Numbered from the stretch's first letter, positions 14,921 through 24,562 are shown. The stretch is DNA of 64,000 nucleotides from JAZDLX01 sp964538455 (GCA_964538455.1 CAZIDZ010000011.1:1-64000), one strand, 5' to 3'. Program-made: numbers and translations. Notes: generated from the letters alone by a model not told the origin.

Positions 14921-17053
14921 TTATCCCACCTCCAACCAGGTAGCCTTCCTGAGGGCGTTGCGCTCGAAATCGAATTTCAGTTTCGGCAGGGAGGCCAGCG
15001 TGGGATCGGCGGCGAGCAGGTCGTCGGCGGTTTTGCGGGCGAGCAGCAGCAGGTCCTGGTCTTCGACGAGGTCGGCGAATCGGAGCTCGGGCATGCCGTG
15101 CTGGCGGACACCGAACATATCCCCCGCTCCCCGGATTCTCAGGTCCTCCTCGGCAATCTGGAAACCGTCCGTCGTTGCGAGCATTGTCTTGATCCGCGCC
15201 CGGGCGGCCTCAGTGATCGGCGGATAGCCGACCAGCCAGCAGCGGCCGCCACGGCCGCCGCGGCCGACACGCCCCCGGAGCTGGTGAAGCTGGGCGAGGC
15301 CGAACCGTTCCGCGTGCTCTACGATCATCTCTGTCGCCTCCGGGACGTCCACACCGACCTCGACGACGGTCGTAGAGACGAGCACCGGCGTTTCCCCTAC
15401 GGAAAAACGTCGCATCGCCTCCGCCTTCTCCTCGATGGACATGCGGCCGTGCAGCAGGCCCACCTCGATCCCCCGCAACGGACCCTTGAGCAGCTGCTCC
15501 CGCCCCTCCACCGCCGCCTGCAGATCCACCTTCTCCGACTCCGCAACGAGGGGGAAAACCACGTAGGCGCGACCGTTTTCTTCGAGCACGATCTTGCGCA
15601 GCTCGGCGTACAGGTCATTGCGGTCCGATTCGCCGTTCACCGCTTTCGTCGTCATCCCACCGCGTCCCGGCGGCATTTCGTCGAGCCTGCTGACGTCCAA
15701 TTCTCCGTACAGCGCAAGGGACAGGGATCGCGGGATCGGCGTCGCGGTCATCACGAGCACGTCCGGCCGCACCGGGCCGCCCGGGTCCATCAGCTTCAGG
15801 CGCTGCGCGACGCCAAAGCGGTGCTGCTCGTCGATCACCGCCATCCCGAGCCGCGGCAGGTCCACTGCCTCCTGGATCAGGGCGTGGGTGCCGATGACGA
15901 TGCAGGGCTCCCCCGAGGCGAGATGCACCAGTTTCTCACGGCGTTCAGCGGATTTCGCGGAGCCGGTGAGCAGTTCGACGTGCACCCCGAGCCCCTCGAG
16001 GAAATCGCGGCTTGTCAGGTAATGCTGCTCGGCGAGAATTTCGGTGGGAGCCATCAGCGCCGCCTGCCACCCGTTTTCGACCGCGATGGTCATCGCGATC
16101 AGCGCGACGACAGTCTTGCCGCTGCCGACATCCCCCTGCAGCAGGCGGGACATCGGATACGGTTGCTGCATATCCGACCAGATTTCGCGGAGCACCCGTC
16201 TCTGCGCATTCGTAAGCGTGAACGGCAACCGTTTTTCGATCAATTCGCGCGTCGTCTCTCCCACCTTCTCGTAGGCGACCCCTTTCGCCCTGTCGCGGCT
16301 GACCCTGCGCGTCCACGCCCAAAGCAGCTGCAGAGTGAGCAACTCGTCGAACTTGAGACGTTTCAGGCCGTCGCGAACGTCGGACGTTTTCCGTGGCCGG
16401 TGCAGTCCCTCGAGCGCCTGGCGAAGGGTGACCAAGCCAAGCTTCTTCCGCCACTCCTCCGGCCAGATCTCATCTCGCTCAATCATTGGCAGGAATTCGC
16501 CGACGATCCGGTCGATCAGGCTGCGAAGCTGCCGCGAGTCGAGGCCGGCCTTCTCGAAATCCGTACCTCCCGGATAGAGCGCCACCCAACGCCCTTCACC
16601 GCGGAGCAGGTCCTGGATCTCCCCCTTGGCGAGGCTGCTCGCCTCAGGGTGTGCGATTTGCAGCCGGGCGCCGAACTGGTTGACTCTACCGTGAAACGCC
16701 GCTGCATAGCCGGGTTTGATCCATTTGCGGATCTGGTTGACGCGGCGGAACCAGATCAGGATCAGCTGCCCGGACCCGTCGTCAAGGACCGCCTCGTACC
16801 GCTCCCGTCCTCCTTTCATCCGGATCGGGCGGGCTTCCACGATTGATCCAATGATGGTCACTTCGTGCTCGGTCGGTCCGATCAGGTCGCCGATTTTGGT
16901 TGCGGAGGAGCGGTCGAGATAGCGCCGCGGGATGTAGTAGAAAAGATCGCGAAGTGTGTGGACTCCGGCTTTTTCGAAGGGATCGGCTTTGCGTGGGCCG
17001 ACCCCGCGGACGAAGCGCAGCGGGAGATCCAGTGGGGACGAGTGTTCCGGCAC
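14921..17053 (-). CDS. recG: ATP-dependent DNA helicase RecG
   Basis: Remodels stalled replication forks and branched recombination intermediates. The 710-residue length is normal. An N-terminal wedge/OB domain (FEKAGVHTLRDLFYYIPRRYLDRS) is followed by a superfamily 2 helicase core: motif I GDVGSGKTVVALIAM, motif II in the DEQH form (VIDEQHRFGVAQR), motif III TATPIPRSL and motif VI region HQLRGRVGRGGRGG. ATG 17053 gives a standard N-terminus. The DUF4139 gene ends 18 bp upstream on the same strand, so the two may be co-transcribed. Confidence 0.97.
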   Translation of the reverse strand: MPEHSSPLDLPLRFVRGVGPRKADPFEKAGVHTLRDLFYYIPRRYLDRSSATKIGDLIGPTEHEVTIIGSIVEARPIRMKGGRERYEAVLDDGSGQLILIWFRRVNQIRKWIKPGYAAAFHGRVNQFGARLQIAHPEASSLAKGEIQDLLRGEGRWVALYPGGTDFEKAGLDSRQLRSLIDRIVGEFLPMIERDEIWPEEWRKKLGLVTLRQALEGLHRPRKTSDVRDGLKRLKFDELLTLQLLWAWTRRVSRDRAKGVAYEKVGETTRELIEKRLPFTLTNAQRRVLREIWSDMQQPYPMSRLLQGDVGSGKTVVALIAMTIAVENGWQAALMAPTEILAEQHYLTSRDFLEGLGVHVELLTGSAKSAERREKLVHLASGEPCIVIGTHALIQEAVDLPRLGMAVIDEQHRFGVAQRLKLMDPGGPVRPDVLVMTATPIPRSLSLALYGELDVSRLDEMPPGRGGMTTKAVNGESDRNDLYAELRKIVLEENGRAYVVFPLVAESEKVDLQAAVEGREQLLKGPLRGIEVGLLHGRMSIEEKAEAMRRFSVGETPVLVSTTVVEVGVDVPEATEMIVEHAERFGLAQLHQLRGRVGRGGRGGRCWLVGYPPITEAARARIKTMLATTDGFQIAEEDLRIRGAGDMFGVRQHGMPELRFADLVEDQDLLLLARKTADDLLAADPTLASLPKLKFDFERNALRKATWLEVG

Positions 17054-17071
17054 AGCGGGTTCCCCTCTGCC

Positions 17072-18552
17072 TCAGTTGTACCGCACACGGTAGGTGAGTT
17101 GCCCCACTTTGCCCGCGGGAAGGGTAAGACTCCATTCACGCGCGAACGCGTCCGTTTTCGCGCCCTTGACGGATTCCTCGANNNNNNNNNNNNNNNNNNN
17201 NNNNNNNNNNNNNNNNNNNNNNNNNNNNNNNNNNNNNNNNNNNNNNNNNNNNNNNNNNNNNNNNNNNNNNNNNNNNNNNNNAGACTCCATTCACGCGCGA
17301 ACGCGTCCGTTTTCGCGCCCTTGACGGATTCCTCGAGGATTTTCCAGTCTCCGCTCAAGTGCTCACGGACAGTTACGGTAACCGCAGCTTTCTTACGGTT
17401 GCGCAGCTCGATTTTCCACGCTTCCTCACGGGTGTTGTTGGAAAGCCGCTTGAAGTCGGTGCGTGTCCGTTCGCCGACGATGTCGAAGGCGTACCCGCTT
17501 GTCAACTCCACCTTCTCGCCCTCCGGAGTGTGGGAGATGCGGTCCTCACCGACAAATTGGAGCGAACCGTCCGCCTCATCCTGCATCACCATCCTCACCT
17601 TTCCAGCGGGAAGCGGGATTCCCAGTCCGGACGCCTTGTCGTTCACGAACTCGATGCCCACTTCCACCTTGTCGCCGGTGCGCGCTCCGTCGTATACATA
17701 GGTGCGTTTCGAGGGAACCTTGCGCGGCTCGAGCAGGGAGATCTGTTTCGTCTGGTTGTCGTGCACCGTCACTTTTCGCGGCAACGTATAGAGGTGGTAT
17801 TCATAAAACTCTTTTTGCTTAAACCCTTCCTCGGCGGCTTCCGTAGCCCTCAACTGCGGACCCTTGCCGCGGAGCATTTCGCGCAGCACCCGGACGTCGC
17901 CCGCCATCAACTTCAACGTGGCATCCACATAGCTCGCACCGGAGCGGTTGGTTACCTGCACCCACCCCGAGAGTTCCAGCGCGTCCTCACCGAGGATCGC
18001 CGCAACATAGCTGGCCTCCCATCCGATTCCACCGGTGAGGTAGTAGAGCTCCGATTCCACCTTGCCCGTGTGCTTTGTATCGAGCGTCCAGCGGAGGGTC
18101 GGCTTCAGCACCAGCCCTTCCGGCAGGTCGGGAAACCGGATCGATTGAACCGTGCTCGGTTCAACGACCCTCACGTTGCCGTCGTCGTCCTCGAGGATGA
18201 TTCCGCCGCTCGCCGAGAGCAGCCGCCCACGCATCACCTCGCCCTCGGTGACAACATCGATCGTCTCGCCGATGTATTTCTCCATCAGGGTTTGACGGTC
18301 AACCAGGTCGAACTCGAAGTTCTGCTCGAGCACGGAAGTGCCGTCCGCAGAGAAACGGACAGACGTTGGGTCGATCTTTGCTGCGACTCCGTCATACGAG
18401 AAATCCTGGACGCCCTTGCGCAGCGAGAGCGTCCTCGTCTCACGAACGAGGGCTAGATTCTGGTTATAAACCGTAAGGGAAACGGCGGGGTCGCTCGCGA
18501 AGACAGCGGTTGCAGTGAACAAAACGAGGAGGGCCGAAAGAGACGTTCGCAT
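17072..18552 (-). CDS. DUF4139 secreted protein (frame interrupted by an assembly gap)
   Basis: A signal peptide (MRTSLSALLVLFTATAVFAS) precedes a protein rich in predicted beta strands. It has DUF4139 features: VSLTVYNQNLALVRETR near the mature N-terminus, LKPTLRWTLDT, ELYYLTGGIGWEASYVA and, near the C-terminus, GEKVELTSGYAFDIVGERTR with WKIELRNRK. Function is unknown; such proteins are envelope-located. 100 N split the frame, flanked by an exact 55-bp duplication; collapsing both leaves 441 codons plus stop, in frame. The start at 18552 is preceded by GGAGAAG. It lies directly upstream of recG. Confidence 0.85.
17182..17281. other. assembly gap (100 N) with a 55-bp duplicated flank
   Basis: 17127-17181 and 17282-17336 are the same 55 bases. 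That is the mark of two contig ends overlapping by a k-mer but joined by a default-size gap. Removing one copy and the N run restores the DUF4139 reading frame exactly. Confidence 0.9.
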
Positions 18553-18735
18553 GGCTTCTCCAAACCGTAAAGACCTTGTCCATAAGGACTCAGGATACAC
18601 GGGAATGTACGTTCAGGGAAGGCGGACCGCCACCTCATCAGCTTGTCCGGCCACCGATAAACGTGCATCTCGTCCTGTACAAGGCCGGAGTTTCCTTCGT
18701 ACGTTAAACGGTCCCTCCAGCGGAACGCGGAGGCC

Positions 18736-19557
18736 ATGATGAAGATCCCTGGAAGCCCCCGGCATCGCCCGACCACAACCCTTCATTGGATGCTTTTTCC
18801 GATCGGGATGGTCATCTTCGTAATGACATTGCCGATTCTCCCACACCAGAAAACGGTCTCGAGGCTTGACGCGCTGGCGGATACGCTGCTGATCGACAGT
18901 CTCGCGGGCTGGCCGCGGCCGCGGTTCGAAGCGAAAAAGCGCGAGCGATTGCGCATGGTCGCCACTCAGATGACCGGTATCCGCGACGACCGTGTGCTAG
19001 ACGCGATGCGCCAGGTGCCGCGCCACTTGTTCGTTCCAGAGATGGTTCGTGCTTACGCGTATGAAGACGGTCCGCTGCCGATCGGCGAGGGACAGACGAT
19101 CAGCCAGCCGTTCATCGTCGCGGCAATGACCGAAGCGGCCGACATCCACGCCGGGGATAAGGTCTTGGAAGTTGGAACCGGAAGCGGCTACCAGGCGGCG
19201 GTGCTCTATGAATTGACACCGGAAGTGTATACAATCGAAATCGTGGAATCGCTCGCTGAACGCGCCGCGGCGACTCTGCAGGAACTCGGCTATTCGACGG
19301 TGCACACCCGCATCGGCGACGGCTACGCGGGCTGGCCGGAGGCCGCACCCTTTGACGCAATCGTTGTCACCGCCGCTCCTGAACAGATTCCCGAGGCCCT
19401 CGTGGAGCAGCTCGCCCCGGGCGGGCGGATGGTGATCCCCGTAGGTGATATCCGTAAGGGCCAGTACCTGATACGGTTAATCAAGCGTAAAGACGGCACC
19501 GTAGTTCAGGACACGCTCTTCCGCGTCCGCTTCGTGCCGATGATTCACGGGAAATGA
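18736..19557 (+). CDS. pcm: protein-L-isoaspartate O-methyltransferase with N-terminal membrane anchor
   Basis: Methylates isoaspartyl residues in damaged proteins to start their repair. The catalytic part is typical: MRQVPRHLFVPE, the SAM-binding loop VLEVGTGSGYQAAVL, and the PCMT motifs GQTISQPFIVA and LAPGGRMVIPVG. The product is 273 residues, longer than the usual 210-220, because about 60 residues are added at the N-terminus. These include one hydrophobic segment (about 19-36) that may be a signal peptide or anchor, pointing to periplasmic or membrane location. ATG 18736 or 18739 is possible. No surE or rpoS-like neighbour is present. Confidence 0.93.
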   Translation: MMKIPGSPRHRPTTTLHWMLFPIGMVIFVMTLPILPHQKTVSRLDALADTLLIDSLAGWPRPRFEAKKRERLRMVATQMTGIRDDRVLDAMRQVPRHLFVPEMVRAYAYEDGPLPIGEGQTISQPFIVAAMTEAADIHAGDKVLEVGTGSGYQAAVLYELTPEVYTIEIVESLAERAAATLQELGYSTVHTRIGDGYAGWPEAAPFDAIVVTAAPEQIPEALVEQLAPGGRMVIPVGDIRKGQYLIRLIKRKDGTVVQDTLFRVRFVPMIHGK

Positions 19558-19676
19558 TAGCAGGCCGGATGAGGCGAGTTGCCGGCTTCACGGTTATGTA
19601 TTCAGGGAAAGTCCTCAAAAATCCTGTAGAGTGACTGCCCCTCAATTGCCCCATCGTTGAATCTGTTCGCGACGGA

Positions 19677-20867
19677 TCAATCCTTGTACAAGCCGGCCCT
19701 GGTAAGCGGCAGATCGTTTGGGATGCCATGGGTCAGTGTGAGCTGCCAGAGACGTAGATCGCCGTAGCGGAATCCCACCGCTGAGCCCGCCAGGTAGAAA
19801 CGCCACATCCGTACGAACCGCTCGCCGTACATCTCACGAACACTTTCGACGTTCGCTTGATACCGGCGCAGCCACTCCTCGAGCGTCAGCGCGTAGTGGA
19901 GACGGAGATTCTCGATGTCGACCGGAACGAGATCGAGCGATCCTGCAACTTCGAGAATTTCATGCAGCGCGGGGAGCATTCCGCCGGGGAAAATGTACCG
20001 TTGGGTCCATGGGTCAGGGACGGTAACAACGTCCTTGCCGATCGTGTGCAGCAGGCTAACGCCATCCGGCGCCAGAAGCTGTTTCCAGGCAGCCATGAAT
20101 CGAGGGTAGTTCTTCCTGCCGACGTGCTCAAACATGCCAACAGACACAACACGGTCGAAGGTCTCGCCGATGTTGCGCCAATCCCGGTTTGCAAACTTCA
20201 CCCGGTCGCTGATCCCTTCGCGCTCCGCTAGCTCCTGCGCGTATTCCACCTGCGGTTGCGAGAGCGTAATCCCGAGAACCTCTACCCCGTAACGCTTCGC
20301 GGCGTGGATCGCCAGCCCTCCCCAGCCGCAGCCGATGTCGAGCAGACGCATCCCCGGCTGCAATTGCAGCTTGCGGCAGATGTGCTCCATCTTGTCGGCT
20401 TGCGCCTGCTCGAGGGTGGAGTCTTCAGTTTTGTAATACGCGCAGGAATAATTCATCGACTCATCGAGGTAGAGGTGGAAAAAGGCGTTGCCGAGATTGT
20501 AATGGTGGGTGACATCCCGTCGCGCCTTGCGAAGTGAGTTCCACCATCGCCAGGGCTGAAGAGCGGTGGTCAGACGCTGGCCGCGGGAGGTCATCCGCCC
20601 CAGAAACGGTTCGGAGAAGCCGAAACGGAGCAGCTCGAGGATCTCACCCTCGATGTCCAATTGCCCGTTCATGTAGGCCTCGCCGAAGCCGAGCACTCCC
20701 CCGGTCAGCATGCGTCGAATCGCCGAAGCGGAGTTGAACACGAGGGCGGCTCGCGGAACGCCGTCGCCGTACCGGGAAGAGCTTCCATCGAGCCAGCGAA
20801 TTTCCCAGGGAAAATCGGGCCGGGTTGCCGCGAGACGATCGGTGAGTCTGGCAAGCGGATGGGCCAT
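19677..20867 (-). CDS. cyclopropane-fatty-acyl-phospholipid synthase family protein
   Basis: A SAM-dependent methyltransferase that converts unsaturated acyl chains of membrane phospholipids to cyclopropane forms. The product is 396 residues. An N-terminal lipid-binding region with LTGGVLGFGEAYMNGQLDIEG precedes the core: HHYNLGNAFFHLYLDESMNYSCAY (substrate/bicarbonate region), SAM loop LLDIGCGWGGLAIHAAKRYG and SVGMFEHVGRKNY. The start at 20867 is set by GAGGAGA just upstream; the frame stays open to 20900. Conserved motifs are intact. It is monocistronic. Confidence 0.92.
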   Translation of the reverse strand: MAHPLARLTDRLAATRPDFPWEIRWLDGSSSRYGDGVPRAALVFNSASAIRRMLTGGVLGFGEAYMNGQLDIEGEILELLRFGFSEPFLGRMTSRGQRLTTALQPWRWWNSLRKARRDVTHHYNLGNAFFHLYLDESMNYSCAYYKTEDSTLEQAQADKMEHICRKLQLQPGMRLLDIGCGWGGLAIHAAKRYGVEVLGITLSQPQVEYAQELAEREGISDRVKFANRDWRNIGETFDRVVSVGMFEHVGRKNYPRFMAAWKQLLAPDGVSLLHTIGKDVVTVPDPWTQRYIFPGGMLPALHEILEVAGSLDLVPVDIENLRLHYALTLEEWLRRYQANVESVREMYGERFVRMWRFYLAGSAVGFRYGDLRLWQLTLTHGIPNDLPLTRAGLYKD

Positions 20868-20992
20868 GGGGCATCTCCTCTTGCTGTGGCCTCGGATCAC
20901 CTCGTGAGGGTGTCTTCAGGAGTATAAACAGTCTTTCACCGAAAATTCAAAACAGGATCGAGGGGAGCGACTTACTTCGTGTCGCGTGCTTT

Positions 20993-21550
20993 TCAGGGCT
21001 CGCTCTTCTTCCGTGCGTTCCATTCGTCACGCAGGATGCCGTAGACGTACTGATTGTAACGGCCGCCGTCACGGATGCCGAACTCACGGAAGATCCCCTC
21101 ACGTTTGAAACCGAGCTTCTCATACAGCGAGATCGCGGATTCATTGTAGTCCACCACATAGAGCTGGAGGCGGTGCAAGTTTAGCTCCGAAAACGAGTAA
21201 TCGACGACCAGGCGTACCGCTTCGCTCGCGTATCCTTTGCCGCGGAGACTCGGATCGCCGAGACCGACGAAGATCGTCCCCACCTGGTTCGACCAGAGCA
21301 GCTCGGTGAACCCGACGAGTCCGACCAAACGGTCATCCTCGATGAGCCGCAGGCCGAGCATCATCTTCTCGTCGTCTTCGTTGTATTCGTCGATCGTCTT
21401 CGCGATGTCACGCTCAGAGAGGGGAATCGCAGGATAGGTGTCGTAGAAGCGGGCGAACTCATCACGCTCAAACCACGGCGCGATGATCGCCGCATCTGAG
21501 GGATTGAGTGCGGTCAGACGCAGCCGCTCGCTGTGCAGGACGTCTTTCAT
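20993..21550 (-). CDS. GNAT acetyltransferase, RimJ/RimL type
   Basis: A 185-residue N-acetyltransferase of the RimJ/RimL/SpeG-like branch. It begins LHSERLRLTALNPSDAAIIAPW, has the acetyl-CoA loop GDPSLRGKGYASEAVRLVVDY (R/Q-x-x-G-x-G/A) and closes with HRLQLYVVDYNESAISLYEKLGFKREG. The start at 21550 is supported by AAGGAAG upstream; a longer reading to 21619 is not. The substrate (ribosomal protein, polyamine or other amine) cannot be told. It lies alone, followed by repeats on its 5' side. Confidence 0.9.
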   Translation of the reverse strand: MKDVLHSERLRLTALNPSDAAIIAPWFERDEFARFYDTYPAIPLSERDIAKTIDEYNEDDEKMMLGLRLIEDDRLVGLVGFTELLWSNQVGTIFVGLGDPSLRGKGYASEAVRLVVDYSFSELNLHRLQLYVVDYNESAISLYEKLGFKREGIFREFGIRDGGRYNQYVYGILRDEWNARKKSEP

Positions 21551-21663
21551 TTCTTCCTTTCGCCGGTTGGAGAATAATGCGGTCTTGCTGGTCGCCCGAA
21601 AATACAAAAGAAGATGCAAAGAAAACCCACTCTGCTCGGGCTGGGCTCAACAAGCGCAGAAGG

Positions 21664-21702
21664 TGTCATTGCGAGGAACCAAGAGACGAAGCAATCTCGC
21701 TG
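21664..21702. repeat. GTCATTGCGAGG-type repeat
   Basis: GTCATTGCGAGG, then GAAGCAATCTCGC at the other end. ATTGCGAG and CAATCTCGC halves are partly complementary. This resembles a very common interspersed bacterial repeat. Confidence 0.65.
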
Positions 21703-21770
21703 ATACTTTCTAGCGTTTTCAGAAACTTATATCACGAGTGAAAGACAAAGCTGTCTCGCGTGCATCATGA

Positions 21771-21798
21771 AACCCGGGTCTGAAGACCCGGGCCACCC
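21771..21798. repeat. CCCGGG palindrome, copy 3 (changed stem)
   Basis: CCCGGGTCT (21773-21781) and AGACCCGGG (21784-21792), followed by CCACCC. The inner stem is TCT/AGA instead of TGG/CCA, so pairing is kept. Confidence 0.8.
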
Positions 21799-21810
21799 AC
21801 TCGTTAGTGG

Positions 21811-21841
21811 AAACCCGGCCATCAAGCTGGCCGGGCCACCC
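21811..21841. repeat. CCCGG palindrome, copy 4 (changed stem)
   Basis: CCCGGCCA (21814-21821), loop TCAAGC, TGGCCGGG (21828-21835), followed by CCACCC. The stem differs from copies 1-3 but is fully complementary; the CAAG loop is shared. Confidence 0.8.
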
Positions 21842-21849
21842 ATCCATGG

Positions 21850-21877
21850 AATCCCCGGATTCAAGAATCCGGGCTAC
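21850..21877. repeat. CCCGG palindrome, copy 5 (changed stem)
   Basis: CCCGGATTC (21854-21862) and GAATCCGGG (21865-21873), with CAAG at the tip and CTAC in place of the CCAC flank. It ends seven bases before the complement of the valS stop. Confidence 0.75.
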
Positions 21878-21883
21878 GACCTA

Positions 21884-24562
21884 TCAACTGAGGCTCGCCA
21901 GATTCGCGTTCAGTTTTTCCAGGTCCGCCTGCCACGCCGACTGTTTCTCACGCTCCTTGGCAACGACCTCCGCCGGGGCCTTATTGACAAATTTCTCATT
22001 CGCCAGTTTCGCCTGCACACCTTTCACCGCGCCCTCGAGTTTGCCGATTTCTTTGGTAAGGCGGTCTTTCTCGGCGTCCAGGTCGATCAGCCCTTCGAGC
22101 GGTATATACACCTCGCGTCCCTCAACGAGGGCCGTTGCGCAGACCTTCGGTTTGGCAGCCACAACCTCCGGTCCCTCCCCGTCCAGTTTCGCGAGGCGGA
22201 ACACGGTTGTCCATTCCCGGCGGATCAACTGTTCACGTGGTTCGCCCTTGAGAACTGCAATCTTCGCCTTCGCCGCGGGTGGTACCAGCAATTCCCCACG
22301 AACGTTGCGTATCGCTCCGATCAACTCAATCAGGTAGCCGAATTCGTCAAGCGCTTCAGCGTCCTCAGGCGCCTCGTCGAGCTGCGGGATCTGCGAAATC
22401 GCGATCGATTCCGCCCGGTTAGCCGACCAACCCTCCCCCAGTGATTGACGCAGCGTCTGGTAAATCTCCTCGGTAATAAAGGGCATGAACGGGTGCAGCA
22501 TGTGCAGCGCCCAGTTGAGGATCTCGATGGCGTAGTGCAGCGTCGCCGCACGTTCGCCGGGATCGACACCGTCATTCAAACGCGGTTTGATCGCCTCAAT
22601 GTACCAGTCGCAGTACTCGTTCCAGAGGAAGCGATAGATCGCCAGTAATGCTTCATCTAAACGGTAGTCGGCGACCTTCGCCTCCACTTCGGAGCGCATC
22701 GCGTAGAACCGCTGCAGTATCCAGCGATCCTCGAGGGTCTTCGGCTGGATCTTCGCCTCGGCGACACCGGTCAGATCACGATTCGCGAGAAAACGGAAAC
22801 TGTTCCACAGCTTGTTCGCGAAATTCCGCCCCATCTCGAAACGGCTTGGATCGAGACGGATGTCCTCGCCTGGGCTGTTGAGCACGATCAGGCTGTAACG
22901 GACGGCATCCGCGCCCCACTGTTCGATCATCTCCAGCGGATCGATCCCGTTGCCGAGCGATTTGCTCATCCAGCGCCCGAATTTGTCGCGGATCATCCCG
23001 GTGATATACACCGTGCGGAACGGCACCTCGCCGACGAAGTGAAGCGTGGCAATGATCATCCGCGCGATCCAGAAGAAGATGATGTCGTAGCCGGAAATCA
23101 GCACATCGGTCGGGTGATAGTAGCGGTTCCGATTCCACTCGTTCTCGCTCGGCCAGCCCAGCGTGCTGAAGGTCCAGAGCCAGCTCGAAAACCAGGTGTC
23201 GAGCACGTCTTCGTCCTGGTGAATGTGCTTCGATCCGCAGTGCGCACACTTCGTGGGATCGGTCCGCGCTACGGTCATTTCGCCGCAGTCCTCGCAATGC
23301 CAGGCCGGGATGCGGTGACCCCACCAGAGCTGGCGGCTGATGCACCAGTCACGGATGTTCTCCATCCACTGGAAATAGACATTCGCCCAGCGTGGCGGCG
23401 CGAATCTGATATCGCCGTTCTTCACAGCCTCGATCGCGGGCGCCGCCAACGGTTTCATCTTGAGGAACCACTGCGTCGACAGGTAAGGTTCGATGGGCAC
23501 CTTGGTTCGATGGCAGTAGCCGACGCTGTGCACAAAGGGTTCGGTTTTGACCAGCAAATCCAGGTTCTCGAGGTCGCTGACCACCGCCTCGCGCGCCTTG
23601 AAACGGTCCATGCCGACATACTTCTCGGGTGCGGGAGCCTGGATCCGCGCTTCGGTGTCGAGGATCACCGGCATCTCGAGGTTGTGCTTCTTGCCTACCA
23701 CGAAATCGTTGGGGTCGTGCGCCGGCGTAACCTTGACCGCGCCTGTGCCGAATTCACGGTCCACGTATTCATCGGCTATCACCGGAATCGTCCGTCCGGT
23801 CAGCGGCAACTCGACCGACTTGCCGACCAGGTGGGAGAAACGTTCGTCGTCCGGATGGACCATCACCGCCGTGTCCCCAAGCATCGTCTCGGGACGGGTG
23901 GTCGCGACGACGACGCCTTCGGACCCATCCGCGCCGGGATACCGGATGTACCAGAGGGTGCCCTGCTCCTCCTTGTGCTCCACCTCTTCGTCGGAGATCG
24001 CCGACTGGAGTTTGGGCGACCAGTTGACGATGTAGGGCCCCCGGTAGAGCAGGCCCTCCTCGTACAGCCGGACGAACACCTCGCGAACCGCCTCGGAAAG
24101 GCCCTCGTCGAGCGTGAACCGTTCACGAGACCAGTCCGCGCTGTCGCCGAGACTGGCTTTCTGCTGTGTGATCGTGTTCCGGTTGCGCTCGACGAACTCC
24201 CAGACCCGCTCGACGAACTTCTCACGGCCGAGTGCACGGCGGTCCGGCTCGCCGTTCTCTTCCAGATCACGTTCGACCACCGTCTGAGTCGCGATACCGG
24301 CGTGGTCCTTACCCGCCTGCCAGTGGGCTTCGTAGCCGCGCATCCGGTAGAAGCGGATCAACGCATCCTGAACCGCGTCCTGGAGCGCGTGGCCCATGTG
24401 CAGTACGCCCGTTACGTTGGGCGGCGGCATCATGATCACATACGGCTTCTTGCCGGGATTGGGGGAGGTCTTGAAAAAGTCCTTCTCCAGCCACCAGTTT
24501 TTCCAACGCTCTTCAACGTCTTTCGGTTCGTACGTCTTTGGGATGTCCACGGGTTGATCCAT
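21884..24562 (-). CDS. valS: valyl-tRNA synthetase
   Basis: Charges tRNA-Val. The 892 residues have the class I layout: HIGH-type motif PPNVTGVLHMGHALQ near residue 55, a CP1 editing domain (GTLWYIRYPG, GTGAVKVTPAHDPNDF), a CEDC/CAHC zinc-binding segment, and the C-terminal anticodon-binding region with a coiled-coil arm (EKDRLTKEIGKLEGAV). The KMSKS loop reads GRWMSKSLGNG, with Trp in place of the first Lys; the second Lys is kept. ATG 24562 gives the normal start. The 286-bp leader shows no T-box motif. A tRNA-Val gene lies at 55243. Confidence 0.97.
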   Translation of the reverse strand: MDQPVDIPKTYEPKDVEERWKNWWLEKDFFKTSPNPGKKPYVIMMPPPNVTGVLHMGHALQDAVQDALIRFYRMRGYEAHWQAGKDHAGIATQTVVERDLEENGEPDRRALGREKFVERVWEFVERNRNTITQQKASLGDSADWSRERFTLDEGLSEAVREVFVRLYEEGLLYRGPYIVNWSPKLQSAISDEEVEHKEEQGTLWYIRYPGADGSEGVVVATTRPETMLGDTAVMVHPDDERFSHLVGKSVELPLTGRTIPVIADEYVDREFGTGAVKVTPAHDPNDFVVGKKHNLEMPVILDTEARIQAPAPEKYVGMDRFKAREAVVSDLENLDLLVKTEPFVHSVGYCHRTKVPIEPYLSTQWFLKMKPLAAPAIEAVKNGDIRFAPPRWANVYFQWMENIRDWCISRQLWWGHRIPAWHCEDCGEMTVARTDPTKCAHCGSKHIHQDEDVLDTWFSSWLWTFSTLGWPSENEWNRNRYYHPTDVLISGYDIIFFWIARMIIATLHFVGEVPFRTVYITGMIRDKFGRWMSKSLGNGIDPLEMIEQWGADAVRYSLIVLNSPGEDIRLDPSRFEMGRNFANKLWNSFRFLANRDLTGVAEAKIQPKTLEDRWILQRFYAMRSEVEAKVADYRLDEALLAIYRFLWNEYCDWYIEAIKPRLNDGVDPGERAATLHYAIEILNWALHMLHPFMPFITEEIYQTLRQSLGEGWSANRAESIAISQIPQLDEAPEDAEALDEFGYLIELIGAIRNVRGELLVPPAAKAKIAVLKGEPREQLIRREWTTVFRLAKLDGEGPEVVAAKPKVCATALVEGREVYIPLEGLIDLDAEKDRLTKEIGKLEGAVKGVQAKLANEKFVNKAPAEVVAKEREKQSAWQADLEKLNANLASLS

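Larger units (their letters stand above)
21551..21883. other. 333-bp gene-free spacer with palindromic repeats
   Basis: No gene is visible. It carries a GTCATTGCGAGG-type repeat at 21664-21702 and three consecutive CCCGG palindromes at 21771-21873 close to the valS stop. Confidence 0.8.

Noticed and set aside
15098..16846. A 582-codon open frame on the plus strand opposite recG
   Set aside because: It is antisense to a clear RecG with all helicase motifs; its product is rich in Arg, His and Leu with no family motif, as expected of a mirror frame in GC-rich DNA.
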